64,000 nt of DNA from Microthyrium microscopicum (lineage: Eukaryota > Ascomycota > Dothideomycetes > Microthyriales > Microthyriaceae): contig MU004231.1 in assembly GCA_010405405.1 (NCBI GenBank), positions 3,832,884-3,896,883 of the forward strand, given 5' to 3'. Position numbers and translations under genes: made by a program. Positions 41,937-54,105 of this stretch are shown one piece after another (position 1 is the stretch's first letter; each line of letters begins with the position of its first letter). Below the pieces are notes generated by a model. The model was not told the origin of the DNA. It did not search any database and saw nothing but the letters and a program-made list of their open reading frames with translations.

Positions 41937-42016
41937 TCTCTGCTGCGCGTTCTGAGGTTGAAAGGGCAAAATGTGGCCTGTTGATTCAGCTGCAGATCTA
42001 GGAATCTAATTGGGGG
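41937..42016 (+). repeat. left terminal inverted repeat of the transposon
   Basis: It pairs with 45177-45256. Differences between the arms are mostly C/T or G/A (for example aagggc/aaggac, attcag/atttag, gctgca/gctgta), as RIP would leave. Base composition is normal, in contrast with the interior. Confidence 0.8.
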
Positions 42017-42139
42017 AGACCCTGGACTAGAGGAGTATACTACAGTGCAAATTTATATAGTAGCGTGCTTAGTAGTCCTACATAATACTAGGGATAATAT
42101 ATCTTAATATTTAACTTTATATATTCTTAGTATTATTTA

Positions 42140-43200
42140 AATCCTTAGATCTTACTCGTTTTAACTAATCTCGTTATGGCGTCTCTTCCTACGACGAATA
42201 TAGGTAGGCACCTTAACAGATTTAAACGCCATTAGGTACAAGATATAATCCTTTAAGAATACTTAGCTCGTAAGATTATGAGCACTCTTAACTATTCCTT
42301 ATAGATTATCACTTACTAGCGAAAGAAGCTTAAAATAACTACTTTATTTAATACCGTTAGAGTCGTTCAATAGCGGCCCTTAATTAATTCTTTAAAAACT
42401 ATTATATTAGTAGAATATCTAATGTTAAAACCTGATTCTACTTAATTTGAAATAGTAGATTACCTAACGGATGTCTTTAACGTTAAAGTAAGCCATAATA
42501 TAGTATACTAAGCGCTAAAGCACATAAAATAGACCAAAAAGAGGGTAAGTAATTACCATCATTACTACAACTTTATTTAATCAATTCTTATCGTATTTAT
42601 ACTAAAACAGTGCTATAATATAGCTATTCAATGGTCCTTACACCTCTAACAAGAATTCTATAACGAAATGAATAATTATTATCTAGATTAGATTGTTTAT
42701 ATAGATAAATATGGCGTAGGAACTAACTATTTAGCCTATAGGATAAGATAGAGCCTAAAGGGTATAGAATGTACTATATTCTTACTACTTTAAAGCTCTA
42801 AGAAGTAGAATATACTACTAGTATATACTATATAAGGAATTTTAGTAATAGATCTATATTAATATAATACTAATAGCAAGAGATTTACCTATTAGTATAA
42901 ATATAACCTAATTCTAAAGTATTCTTCCTTCTCTACGCCTAGGAATTTAGTTGTTATAATAGATAACGCGCGCTTTTACTAAGCTAAAGATTTAAGGGCT
43001 TTTTTTAATCGTTTTAGTATTTAACTAGTATTTTTGCCTCCCTATAGCCCTAATTTTAATCCTATTAAGTAATTATTTAGTAATTTAAAAAAGTAGCTTT
43101 AATTAAATAATAGGCTTTATTAAGAAGGAAGATAAGAAGGTTAGCTCTTTAAAGAATATCTTAAGTTAGGATTAAAGGAACTTAATACTAGCTAGCAAGT
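42140..43200 (+). pseudogene. transposase relic, Tc1/IS630 DDE type
   Basis: Reading the plus strand shows pieces of a fungal IS630-like transposase despite many in-frame stops. NNYYLDQIVYIDKYGVGTN (about 42680) carries the first catalytic Asp, VVIIDNARFY (about 42955) the second, and FLPPYSPNFNPIK (about 43035) the region of the third, with Lys where Glu is expected (GAG to AAG, a RIP-type change). The upstream part should be the helix-turn-helix domain. The gene is non-functional. Confidence 0.7.
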
Positions 43201-45170
43201 AATAAAGCACTTTAAATATAGTAAATTTAATATTTAGCAATAGCTTATAACTATCTTATTCTATCTAACTCTCTTCTATAAGTCGTTTAGCTTCCTTTTA
43301 AGCCTAATTATGCTATTTCTTAACCTAAACGATAAAATAGCTTATAGTATTCTTTTTAATATTAGGGTTAATAGTAGTAAAGACCCTAATATCTTCTTCT
43401 ACTACTACTTAACTAATTCTTACATACTTACTTTAATAAACACCTAGAATTAACTTCACCTATTTAAACTAAGACGTCTTAATACCTATATAATAAGATA
43501 ACTACTCCTTAAATATCTTTAACTCTTTATTAGGATTGAAAATAATTAGATTTAATAGCGCGCGTAGTAGTAGACTACTAATACGTAAAATATTAATATT
43601 TAGGGTCGTAGTATTAACTACTAGCTTCTCCGCGCCTATAGCTACTATGGCCTAAATATCTACTAGCGTAAAGCTAAAATATAGGTTATTACTATTAAAG
43701 TGCCTTAAATTGTTTTTATCTTTACTACTACGCTTACCCCTAGAATAGGAATTCTTATTAAACTATTTACTAGTGCTAGGGGCAAAGATCTCTATTAAAA
43801 TCTTATCTAGAGGGCGTTTATTAAAGCTCTCTTAAGGCTCTATAGGACTAATAATATTAGCCTAATAACGAAGGGTTCCTAGATTAATAACTAGGTGCTA
43901 GTTACTACTTCTAATGACGTAGTAATGTCCCTTAAGCTTTGCTATAGGGTAAAGTAGTTTATAGTAACTATAAGTACTAGATAATATAGCGTAGGTGTTA
44001 GTATTATTATAAAGTTAATTCTTAGTAATAATAATATTAATTTTAGTATTATTAGTATCTTTTTAGGAGTTATTTTAGGCCTCTAGTTCTTTTAATATTA
44101 TAAACTCTTTAGGGGTGCCGTTAGCTTTATTTACTATCTATATTATCTCTTATTTAGGTATAACTAGTTTAGGTAGTATAGTACCTATTTTAGAATAGTT
44201 AAAGAAGCGTTTCTTAACCTTTACTAGTTCTTATTTAATATCTAGTCTATTCTCCTTAAAAGTGAATAATATAAATAGATTCTTACCTAATTCTTTAATA
44301 GAAAGTTAAAGATACGTCTATATAGACGTTATTAAGCTTAGAGGATAATGTTATTCTTTAGCACGCTAATTCTTCTACTTTAGAGCTTCTTTCTAACTAT
44401 TAGAAAGTGTTATAAATACTTCTATAGTTATCTTATTTAGTTAAGGCTTATTCCCTTCCTTTTTAATATTATATTTACTAATCTTAGTAGAGATAATTAG
44501 TATTAGCTCGCTATTAATTTAAATTAGTATAATTAAACTACTTCCTAGTTATAATAGCAGCTCTAAAACTTAAGATATAGTTAACTCGTTAAATCTAGGC
44601 TATTAAGATCTCTAGCTAGCGTTTGCCCTATTATTTATCTCTTCTATATAGCTAATTAAAGAGCTAGGAATTACTATTAAAGAGCTTTGATTTTAGCTCT
44701 ATATTAGACTTCTAGCAAGTATCTAGAAGGTATAGATATCTTAAGATACTATAGGAGCTATTCCTAGAACTAGAACGTTATTTTAGCCTATTTTACTTAT
44801 AATCTAAGTAAGTATATCTACTAGCGTCTTAGGTATTAATTTATTAGTCTTCTTCCTATAAGTAGGGCGTTAAGTAGCGATAAGATCTAGATCTACTAAT
44901 ATAGGGCGTTTACTTAATATAATTACTAAGAATAATAACGATAAGGCTATTTGCTAATAATTTAATAGGAATCTAGCTCTTTTAGGCTTTTAAACGGTAT
45001 AAAGATTAATTAATTACAATATATCCTTAATAAGGAATTCCTACTCTAAAATCTATATATTTTAGCCTATCTTTAGATTACTAGGGAGCATTATAAAACT
45101 AGCATTACTTTATAGCTACTAATAGTCTAATTATATACAAATCTACATACTAACGTACTCCTTAATCCTG
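43200..45170. other. right part of the transposon, RIP-saturated, content unassigned
   Basis: Nearly 2 kb inside the terminal repeats that the transposase does not need. Stops occur in all frames on both strands and I found no motif that assigns a family. It could be a degraded accessory gene or another element inserted before RIP acted. Confidence 0.4.
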
Positions 45171-45176
45171 TCGTGT

Positions 45177-45256
45177 GATCCAATCAGATTCCTAGATCTA
45201 CAGCTAAATCAACAGGCCACATTTTGTCCTTTCAACCTCAGAACGCGCAGCAGAGA
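45177..45256 (-). repeat. right terminal inverted repeat of the transposon
   Basis: This is the mirror copy of 41937-42016, followed by the TA duplication at 45257-45258. Confidence 0.8.
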
Positions 45257-45258
45257 TA

Positions 45259-46211
45259 TTTCGGGCTCATAGGCTGGAGAAGTGTAGAAGAGTACTATGC
45301 CCGACATCAGATGTGGATGAAACTTTTCGGATGGTTTAGATCAATTGCGTTCTTTTGCGATAGCTAGGTAGTTTGCATCTGGATGGCATTTTAGACCGTT
45401 CATGGTATCAAAATACTAAGGCAGTAGCCAGGACCAGGAGATGAATGGTTGATTGATGGTTGGAGATAGGTATTCCCAGTTCCCACTGCCCAGCCATCTC
45501 TCATCTCATGGTCCGATCCAACCCTATTCTCCTCATTCCAAACAATCAAGACCAACTTAATTTTCTTCATCTTCAATCTCATAGTACTGGTATCCTTACT
45601 CTCAACAAAGGCATACACTCAGGCGGCCTGTTGTTGTGTTGTTGTGTTGTTGCTGTTGCTGCTTCTTCTCAACTGCGCGGTACAGGTACCAGGACTCTAC
45701 TCTAGAGTAGTACTCTATGCTGCAAACCTGCAACTTCCCCGCTAAGCTGTTGACTGTGATTCGAAAAGTGCTCTGCTTACTTCTCCATGCTTCTCCACTC
45801 CTAGTCTCCTACGCTTCTTCTACTCTAGTCCTCTAGTCCTCTAGTCCTCTACAAACTACTCCACCATACTCTCCTATCACCAACTCTTTATTCTCTTCCC
45901 TTACTCTACTCTACCTTCCACGCATATTTTCTGTCCCTTCACTTGCTTCGCCCCGCCAAATAACAACTGTTCCTCTCTTTCTGATCAGTCGGCCAAACCC
46001 GCGCATCGCCCAACTGTTCGCTGTGCAGCTTTCAAGGCCATACATCTTTCGCCCTCATTCGCAAACCCATACGCTACTGGCCACGCTGTGCTACTTCGCC
46101 TGGGCAGCCTTGATTTATGTACTATTCACCAACGCAATTAACCATGCCGTTGTAGCACTCGACTTAGTCGACTAGACTCTGCGCCCACCTGCGCATTCTG
46201 TCCAGCCAAAT
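45259..46211. other. promoter/leader region of the 1,683-residue protein gene
   Basis: Ordinary base composition resumes right after the transposon. It contains the TACTCTAGAGTA palindrome (45698-45709) and three and a half copies of CTCTAGTC at 45823-45850, and becomes C/T-rich towards the start codon as in fungal leaders. No gene is seen. Confidence 0.5.
45823..45850. repeat. 8-bp tandem repeat CTCTAGTC, 3.5 copies
   Basis: Perfect head-to-tail copies lie in the probable promoter of the downstream gene. Confidence 0.8.
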
Positions 46212-49200
46212 ATGCAACAAAGCCAGCAAGTCCACTCAACGTCTCCCTCCGCCACGTCTCCTCGTAAGTTATTTTTTATTAGTCGCTTTTTCCTACAGTC
46301 CCAATTCATCTTGTTACATATCACTCCATTGCCCTGTTGCGCCGGCTCAATGTTGTTGCTGCGTTGCCCTGTGGCAGACCAATAGCCTTGCCGCCAGCCT
46401 CGACCGGTACCTTCTTCTGCACCGTTTCTGTATGATGCGTTGTCAAGCCGACTTACACGCCCCCTCGCTCTCACAGCTCTCACACGCCGTGCTTCCGACT
46501 GCTCAAGAAGCCTCACGCCCTCTGCTTCCGACCTAAATGAGCCTCTACCTCATCCCTCTCCCTCCCCGTCGATTATCTCCCCTCTACCTCCCTCACCCTC
46601 GCCGACGGGGGACACTATCTCCAAGGATGCGAGTCCTGATCTAAGTCTTCATCGTCCCAAGATGCCTCATTCTTCGGTTTCCGCGCCTGCTACCACATCA
46701 GTTTTTCCGAGATTACTGCCCTTGGACCATTCGACAATAACAGAGGCTTACTTGCCTATCTCGGCTCTTTCCAATTCCAAAACCTCTCTTTCCGAGCTTG
46801 CCCATTTGATCCGTTTCCAGCGTTACCAAGAGCAAAGGAGATCCCAGTCTCGCATTCGACTACATAGATGGCTAGTATCAGCAGCTTTGTCTGCACGCAT
46901 GCTACGATGTGGCGAACTTGCTTACAAGACCTTGGTGGATTGCTTTCGTGATGATGACAGAAAGGGTTTTGCGACCCTTCATGCCGCTCTTCACGATGTT
47001 CGCAGCTCCTGTGATGCTACTCGCCGCTATGCTCTCCTGGAAGGCGATATCGAAGGTTCCAAACTCAAATCACAGCCTGGCGCTGATCCAAGTCAAAATT
47101 CCTTTTCAACCTTTATGCATGAGATACCCCAGAAAATTCGCAATGATCTTTTGGCTTTCATTTCCGAAATACGTACCAATCCCGATTTTCTTGCCTCTCG
47201 TCTGTGTTCCTTGTCTCAACAAGAACTAAACAAGTTGGCTTCTTTTCGTCCTTCTGTGGATACCAACGATTTTGCCGTTATGGCTTCTGGCAAAACATCC
47301 TTGAAGAGAGGTGGAGTATTTACCACGGCCACTCCAGTTGAACGACTCCTTTCTTTCCAGAGGCATGACGGCCTGTCTGCGTTGTTATTTACTATTTTCG
47401 CCAACTCTTCAGGCTCGGATTCCATGGAAGATCTCCGAAGGACCAATACCTGGGCTACGGCATGTGCCAAGCTCTTCTTAGAAAAACCAGGAAATGAGCG
47501 CCTCATACGTAGTGTTTTAGATGCTTTTGCTGGAATGCGTGATTGGCCTGTAAAGCACAAGCTAGAAACCTTCCTGATGCAAGTTCTCCAAGATGGCCAA
47601 TTTCTTTTGGAAGGTCCGCCAGGAAAAGCTGGCTCCATTGATGAAAAGCAGGTAAACAAACCATTTGAGTACATGGCAGATGAATTCTTTGATCGTTCTG
47701 TTAAATCTCTTCTTGCTTTGATCGATGGAGAACCAAGCGCAGGAGGACTTCCGGAAGGTGCGATTGAAATTGGCCATGAAATCCTTCGGAAAGTAGGCTC
47801 TTCCAAGAAACAACGATACATGGCAGAATTCCATATTCTTTATCGGTGGTTTTTCAGTTCATATCTTCCAGCTGCCCTGATGTATCCTGAGGTATTATCT
47901 GGAATCTAATTTCATGGAGTATGTTTTCTTGCTGACATTGCTTAGGCTCATGGTATCATGGTTAGCTATCACATCTCAACCTTTGCAAGAGAACGCATAT
48001 TGAAGGAATTGGCAACACGGACTCAGATCCAGGTGTTTGGCGTGTTCAACTCTGTGTAAGTTGCGTTACGATATATGTCGCATTATTGGTTAACAGTTTC
48101 TTTAGCCGTCAATCGGTCCCCGTTTGGCCTGAGACCAAAGCCCACGTGGAACGACTCTTGGACCAACTGAGGAAACCACGAGGATTTTCAAGGCCTGTAC
48201 TAACTCCAGCCAAAGCACTGTCATCCCCAAAAGAGACCGTGGAGGTTCAGCCATTCCTGGTGCTCTGCCCATCTGACATTAAAACACTTGTGTATTCTCT
48301 TTTCCCTGAGCGCAAGCAGAGCTTTGCAACAGAAAAAGACATTCCCAACAACGGCCTGCTCTCAAGTTCTTCGTCAATATCCGGAATTTCCATACCTTTT
48401 ATTGGAGCCTCCACTCCTGGCGATGGAAGTTCCATTCTCAGCCAGAGCGTGTCCTCCATCACAAGTGATTCCACCTCTCGAGAACCGCTTTTGAACAGAT
48501 CTGCATCCGCGGACAGTCTGGTACAGGAACGACACAATACGCCAACCAACCAACCAGAGTCAACTGAGGAATATGGCCGCAAAATTCGCATGGCTTGCTC
48601 TGAAATGTCGCGGATACTTGGTACTGATAGTGTTGCCGGAGTATGCCATCCATTCGCTGATCGCTGGGCTGTCTTGCACATCTCTTCCGACGGAAGACAG
48701 CTTCTCACTAGAATGCGAAAAGATGTGGAAGATGAAGAAGAGATCGAGGACGACTCACTCGACAGTGGTAGTGAAGATGAGAACGGTACGTATGGGAATG
48801 ATCTGGAAAATGATTACCACCAGTTGAAGGATTCCATCTTCAAACTCCTATCGGAATACGAGCTGCCAAAAAATCTGAGTGAGTCCAAAGCTTTTAGCAA
48901 TGGAAAGAAGCTACAAAAATCTCGCAAAGCAATCAGTGGCCTAAGGAAGACGACACCTGTGCTTGCAGATGATCCTTCCTTGAAGCAACTCTACGACGTC
49001 CATGAGAGCTCAGCCAAGGAAAGAATATCGGAATTGGAGATCATGCTTGAAGCGGCACTATATCAATGCAACATTCGAGAAGAGTTCATGGATGCTGTCC
49101 TCTGGTATAAATCCCTTGATCAGCTTCAAAAGCTTTCCTCCTCTTCTCTCAAACGCGATGGTTACGGTCCCTTACTTCATTACTTTGCTCGAGGTCCCCG

Positions 49201-51580
49201 AGTGTCCCTTGGTCGATGCTTCAGTGCCATTGAAGAGTTTGATGCATGGTTTGTCTGGTTGAAGCAGTCACAAGAGAGGCACGACAGTCAAATGGAAGAT
49301 ATGATGGTCACCTTCAAGGTTCTGCGCGACAAGATGTGGTATAAGAATGCTGTTCTGACCTCTGCCGGCTACGAAGAAGCGAAAAACGTCACTATTGCTC
49401 TCAAAACAATGGGAAAGAAGTCGGACAAGACTGATCAGAAGCCCTCTCAACAACAAAAAAAGAACTTTGCAAGATCGAATACCACAAGTATCTTCATGAA
49501 GTCCGAAACACAGACTCTCAATCTTCTAGCTGCTGCAGAAGACCACGGTGGACCAAACAAGCTCTCGGATGATCAAGTTGAATTAACGAATGTTTGGCTG
49601 GCCCGAAATAGTGTCGAAGCTGATTTTTGCAAGGGCGAAGAACGCATTCATCGCTTTTGCGTCGAGATTGACAAGACCGTCAATAAACTCGTCGGTGATG
49701 GGGTTCTAGACGGCCCTGTGCTTTGGTCGAGCGATTTGTACCGTAGAGACAAGGAAATACTTGATGGCGGAAGATCAGATTTTTGGCTCACAGGCCCAGG
49801 TCTCATCATCCCCGGAGAGGAAGACTTTGACTCTAATGCCAGCCGTCCAGCCTCTATGAGCCTTGATTTTGTGCAAAGACCCAGCAAAGGTAGCCTCAGG
49901 TCCATCTCCACTCAAGCCTCGCAACAGAGCATTACATCCTCGGAGTGGAGTAATAGTGGCAAACCTGTTAACCTGATGGACGCACCTCAGGATTACTTTG
50001 GCACTTCCAGCCCAGCTCTCACGATTGATTCCACCAAGACCTTCTGGTCCCCATTCCAGTCAAAGGACGAGCAAAAATCCAAGCCCGGCTTGGATAGACT
50101 TTCATCCGCTACTTCAACCAAGTCGTCATCTGCCCTACCCAAGACGAATTCCGAGGAGAAGCGACGGTTTCTTCTTGATCTCAAGCAAAGCTTGACAGGT
50201 CTGCTCCTTAGTGATCTAGGTGCTATCTTGTTCAATGAAGGCAGCGAGACCGACGGCTGGTTTGCAGGCGAATATGTGGAAGAATGCATTCGCCGTCGAG
50301 ATGTTGATGATAAGAAGCGGAAACAAAAGCTATTGCGAAAGAAGAGTATGCGTAGTCTCAAGAACGCCCGAGACCAACAGAAAACAACAATACCAAATAT
50401 CGACAATACTTCTCGAGGTGACCGCACTACACCAACTCCATCCAACCCCACTCCTACTCAGCCTGAGCTGGACAATGCAGATGTAAGAGAAAGTTCGGGT
50501 AACTCGGGCGCAGAAGTTCAATCACGTTCTACCCCAGTCATGAAGAAGACATCATTCGCCGACTTCCCATACCACAGTGCCTATCGACTACTCTTGCGGA
50601 AGTTTTCGACTCATCCCAACCCATTTTCCAAACTTCAAGCGCTGTATGAGCTAAAACTTCTCATTGAGCATTCCATCTTTGCCAAAACAGGCAAGGGTCC
50701 GCTGCCCAAGAGAGATACTCTTCCGCCAGTTCCGCCATCCCCTACTCTTGGGGCTACGCCGGAGTTGAGCATCAGGACTTCTTCTGTACCCGTCACTCGT
50801 GCTCAAAACCTTCAGGAAGCAATTGCTCATGTCGCAGAAAGACGTTCACACAATATCAACACTCTGCAAGCACAACCTGGGCGTGGATCCCCAATGCCAG
50901 TTCGTATTGCTGGCTCGCCAAGCAGCGATCCTACAGTTGAGGCTCTCCAGGCTCTGTTTAGGGACTCCAACATTCGTCCTAAAACACTATTCCGCGATCT
51001 ACAGTATATCGCTGCTTTTGTCCCAGCCCAGATGCTTGACAAGACCCCTCGCGGAAAAGCGTTCTGGGATGCAGGTCTCGCTGCATTAGGATTAAAGCAA
51101 GATGTCGTGCGGTACATGGTTGCCATTGCTGATGGTATTGTTGAGGAGAACACCAAAGAACGCGGTGTTGCTGCCCAGCAAATTGCAGCTCAAGGACCTG
51201 CAACTGCAGGACCTACAGTGCCGATTACAGTCAACACAGCATCCCAGTCCGCACATGCTCCAAGATACACCATGCAGGATGCGGCAGAGATGTTCCTGAT
51301 TACTGCAAAGGAAGGTGATGCTGCTGCGGAGCGCGAGTTAGCCATCTTCTATCTTACACAGCCCGATGGTTTACCCAAGACCACTCTTCCGCTTGCCAAG
51401 CCACGTGAAGTGTTCAAAGGCGAGATCATTGCTCGCAAACGAACCGCTGACGACTTGCGCCGAAGTGATCCAGCCACCATGTGTTTGGCACAGCACTGGA
51501 TGGAGATGAGCCGTAAAGGGGGTGACGAGCTTGCGGCCAACTACTTACGATCACGCGATGACATGGAACGAATTCCCTAG
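46212..51580 (+). CDS. large conserved cytosolic protein of unknown function (1,683 residues)
   Basis: Four exons (46212-46263, 46477-47891, 47946-48055, 48106-51580), all in phase. The first intron is long (213 nt); its acceptor at 46476 was chosen because other nearby AGs break the frame. The N-terminal 100 residues are Ser/Pro-rich. A helical region follows, with FQRYQEQRRSQSRIRLHRWL, then AHGIMVSYHISTFARERILK at the exon 2-3 junction; this part faintly recalls Ras-GAP-type helical proteins. A domain around QPFLVLCPSDIKTLVYSLFP, long disordered segments and a conserved C-terminus come next (DAAEMFLITAKEGDAAAERE, MCLAQHWMEMSRKGGDELAA), which resembles a Sel1-like helical repeat. I cannot name its function. 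The RIP-affected transposon ends about 950 bp upstream. Confidence 0.8.
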
Positions 51581-52308
51581 AGGCATATTATTATTGTTCT
51601 TTCAAGCCCACCCTTGTGCTCTTTTGTCTTGAACTTTGTTCGAAGCGAGCATATTCAGCGAGCATTCACATGTTTTTGTTATTTATTTAGCATCATTGCC
51701 GATTCCCCCTTTGCATTTATTATGGTTGGAAGCGGATCATGGTTGCATTGTTCAAGCATTCGGCTTTTTTCTTGATATTTCTCCAATCTGGACGAAGTTG
51801 AATCTTTTGCATATCATGATTATAGATACGTAATGCACTGCTGATGGTAAGCTCTTGATGAGCTGCAGTGCCTAATATACGAAGAGAAAATGAATTCAAT
51901 AATGAGCAACTTGAGTGCCTGTGGGTTGACTAAATACCTGACGTGATGCCATTGAATGATTTGCTTCCCTTCGAGTACTTTATTGCCCATCGAGGACTCT
52001 ATTCCACGTCGAGTGCTCTATATGCTCTATCGAGTGCTTTGTTTTCTACAGAGATTTATATGAAAGTAGAAACTGCTACATGCAATAATCTATTCCTTTG
52101 GCTCAGTGCACGCTAGTCCTCTGACCTAGTACAAGTCAGTCAAGCTGACAGGGTTCGTCGTTAGGTTGATGATGTAGGGCATTTCAAGTCTTGGTGGTGA
52201 TGTTACAACATCTCATCATTGCTGGATTTAGATTTCCGCACTTCTATTTCCAAAGTCCAATATCTAGCTCTACAACACACTCTGATAATCTGACAACATC
52301 CAAAAACA
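51581..52308. other. intergenic, no supported gene
   Basis: Contains the 3' end of the large gene and the promoter of the small membrane-protein gene. No repeat or motif stood out apart from three loosely repeated tcgagtgctct-like words near 51975-52040. Confidence 0.5.
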
Positions 52309-52810
52309 ATGCCGATTGAAACAATCACACCAGCTGTGCTGTTCAAAACAGCAGCGTTTCTCAATGCCATTACTATACCGGGGCATCTTGTCTTTGGTCT
52401 GGACACTGTTCATCCTGGTCTGAACACTATGGAAACCAAGACGAGAAAAGGCAAAGTTGCCAAGGCTTCTGCTCAAGCCTGCTTCAATTACATCAATGGC
52501 GCGCTACTCACGGCTGGTATGTTATGCTTCTAACAGTTAGACGAGGGATATAACTGGAATTAACGTATGTAGCCTTGTTAAACTGGCAATGGGCTCGAAC
52601 CGCTGGCCCAAAGACGCGTGAGGAAATTATCATTTTCTGGACGTTAGTGATCAATGGCTTTATTGATGGTATGTATTGCACACACATGGTAGAACGAACA
52701 TGAGCTAAACGAATCTAGGCTTGACTTATTTCAGAGCAGGAGAGTATGGACCTTTGGGATTTGCTTGGGTTGCTCCAGGTCTCAGTGTGGCTGCCAAGTA
52801 CCTATTATAG
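52309..52810 (+). CDS. small fungal membrane protein, four-helix type
   Basis: Three exons (52309-52516, 52573-52668, 52719-52810) give 131 residues. Hydrophobic segments lie at LFKTAAFLNAITIPGHLVFG, around the first exon junction (YINGALLTAALLNW), at EEIIIFWTLVINGFIDGLTY and at GPLGFAWVAPGLSVAAKYLL, so three to four transmembrane helices are expected. The family is widespread in ascomycetes as short hypothetical membrane proteins, but I do not know a function. It is convergent with the exopolyphosphatase gene; the stop codons are 62 bp apart. Confidence 0.8.
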
Positions 52811-52872
52811 ATCTGATAGGCAGTTCAAAGGATGTGTATATAGACACTTATCTAGGAAACAGCGGTGTTTGA

Positions 52873-54105
52873 TCACAATCTACAAGCCTCCCTCAAAAGT
52901 GGTGCCACCTGCTTTCTGGAGTGCTTAACTGCTTTCTGCACCCATACTTTGAGTGATCCCTTGTCAATATCACCCATTTCTCCTTTCCAGGATGCTAGAG
53001 ACAGCTTGGAGGTACTATTTTTCTCAAACTGCTCCAATGAGCACACTGCTGACTCGCTGGATGCATATACGAGAAGCTCGCGAGAAAAAGCGTCACCTTC
53101 AGAAGTGTAAGTCGTCATGATAGCAAACATGTCCAACTTCCTGTCTTTGGCAAATAGTGCAACGGAGTCTGCAAAGCTTGAGGCGGCATCTTCAGACGAA
53201 GCTTTATCGATTAGGAAAGTCAATGGCTTGACCACCGACGCAATTCCCAGGTGCAATTCACCAGCCTCCCACTCTTTGTAATCCTTGCGCAAAATGTCGT
53301 GGAGACACAATCGACCAACATCTTGCTTCGCATTTTGCAGCTCGGCATAAAAAATGCCGGGATCAAAGTCTGGCAATTTGGTCTTGAGATATGCAACGGC
53401 CGCTTCATCATGGGCGGTGACCTTGCTCTTGTCGCCCATATTCACGGTATCAATGAGTATGCTCGCTAGTGCCAGCTTGGCGACCTGAGAATCGGACTCT
53501 CCAGCTGGTTCCAATGAGCTCCATTGATCTCCGAGATATTCGACGACTAGGCTGGTACAGCTACCAGCCTTATCGATTATGCGCGGCTCATCTGGGGTAT
53601 GATCTGGAACGGTGTGTTCATCATCGTGATGATCAATCGTCCCAACTAAGCGCTGGCGATATATTCCACCTAATGCGCCTTGAAGAGCGTTGTGGTCAAC
53701 TAGAATCCATTGGGTGTTTTCAGGCGCAAAGCCTGACGTGAGATCTCTGGGTAAATCATCAAGTGTGATCAGGCTTGAAGGTTGCAAACCAGCATGAGGG
53801 AGAAGGGCAGAGAATTCGGGACGAAGGGCGATATCGGCGGCAGGAATATTGGTTATAGGAATGTATAAGGAGCCGTAGGCAGGCTTGTGAGTAGCAGAGC
53901 GAATATAGGAATAGACGAGGGAGGAAGTTAACGAATCGAGGTCTATGCAATATCAGGACAATGGGTTTAGCAGATGATGCGGGAGAAGCTCACCTGCAGA
54001 TTCATTGCCAACGACCAAGGTGAGTTTTTGTTGAGATTGTATGGCCTGATGAAGAGATTCCTTTGCTTTGGCAAGAAAGGCTCTAATGGAGAGGCGCGAG
54101 GCCAT
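52873..54105 (-). CDS. PPX1: exopolyphosphatase (DHH superfamily, PPX1-like)
   Basis: Two exons (53994-54105 and 52873-53942) give 393 residues, the size of yeast Ppx1. It removes terminal phosphates from polyphosphate. Metal-binding motifs of the DHH superfamily are in order: VVGNESADLDSLTSSLVYSY near residue 31 spanning the intron, WILVDHNAL, and the name-giving VGTIDHHDDE. The DHHA2 domain follows in the C-terminal half (AKDRKLDMFAIMTTYTSEGD). The start MASRLSIRAFLAKAKESLHQ begins directly with the first helix; no strong targeting signal is seen, so a cytosolic enzyme is likely. Confidence 0.92.

Larger units (their letters stand above)
41937..45256 (+). mobile_element. RIP-degraded Tc1/IS630-type DNA transposon, 3,320 bp
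   Basis: The terminal inverted repeats begin TCTCTGCTGCGCGTTCTGAG and are flanked by TA on both sides (41935-41936 and 45257-45258). They match with a handful of differences over about 80 bp and weakly to about 110 bp. Inside, from about 42050 to 45160, the sequence is extremely AT-rich with almost no CpA or TpG but retained CpG, the signature of repeat-induced point mutation. The first kilobase still shows a DDE transposase ending FLPPYSPNFNPIK. At 3.3 kb it is longer than typical Tc1 elements. The right 2 kb has no identified coding content and may be a second ORF or a nested insertion. Confidence 0.85.

Noticed and set aside
47216-47821. 201-codon antisense frame
   Set aside because: It lies fully opposite a well-supported exon of the 46212-51580 gene and has no motif or splice context.
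49993-50451. 152-codon antisense frame
   Set aside because: Shadow of the same large gene.
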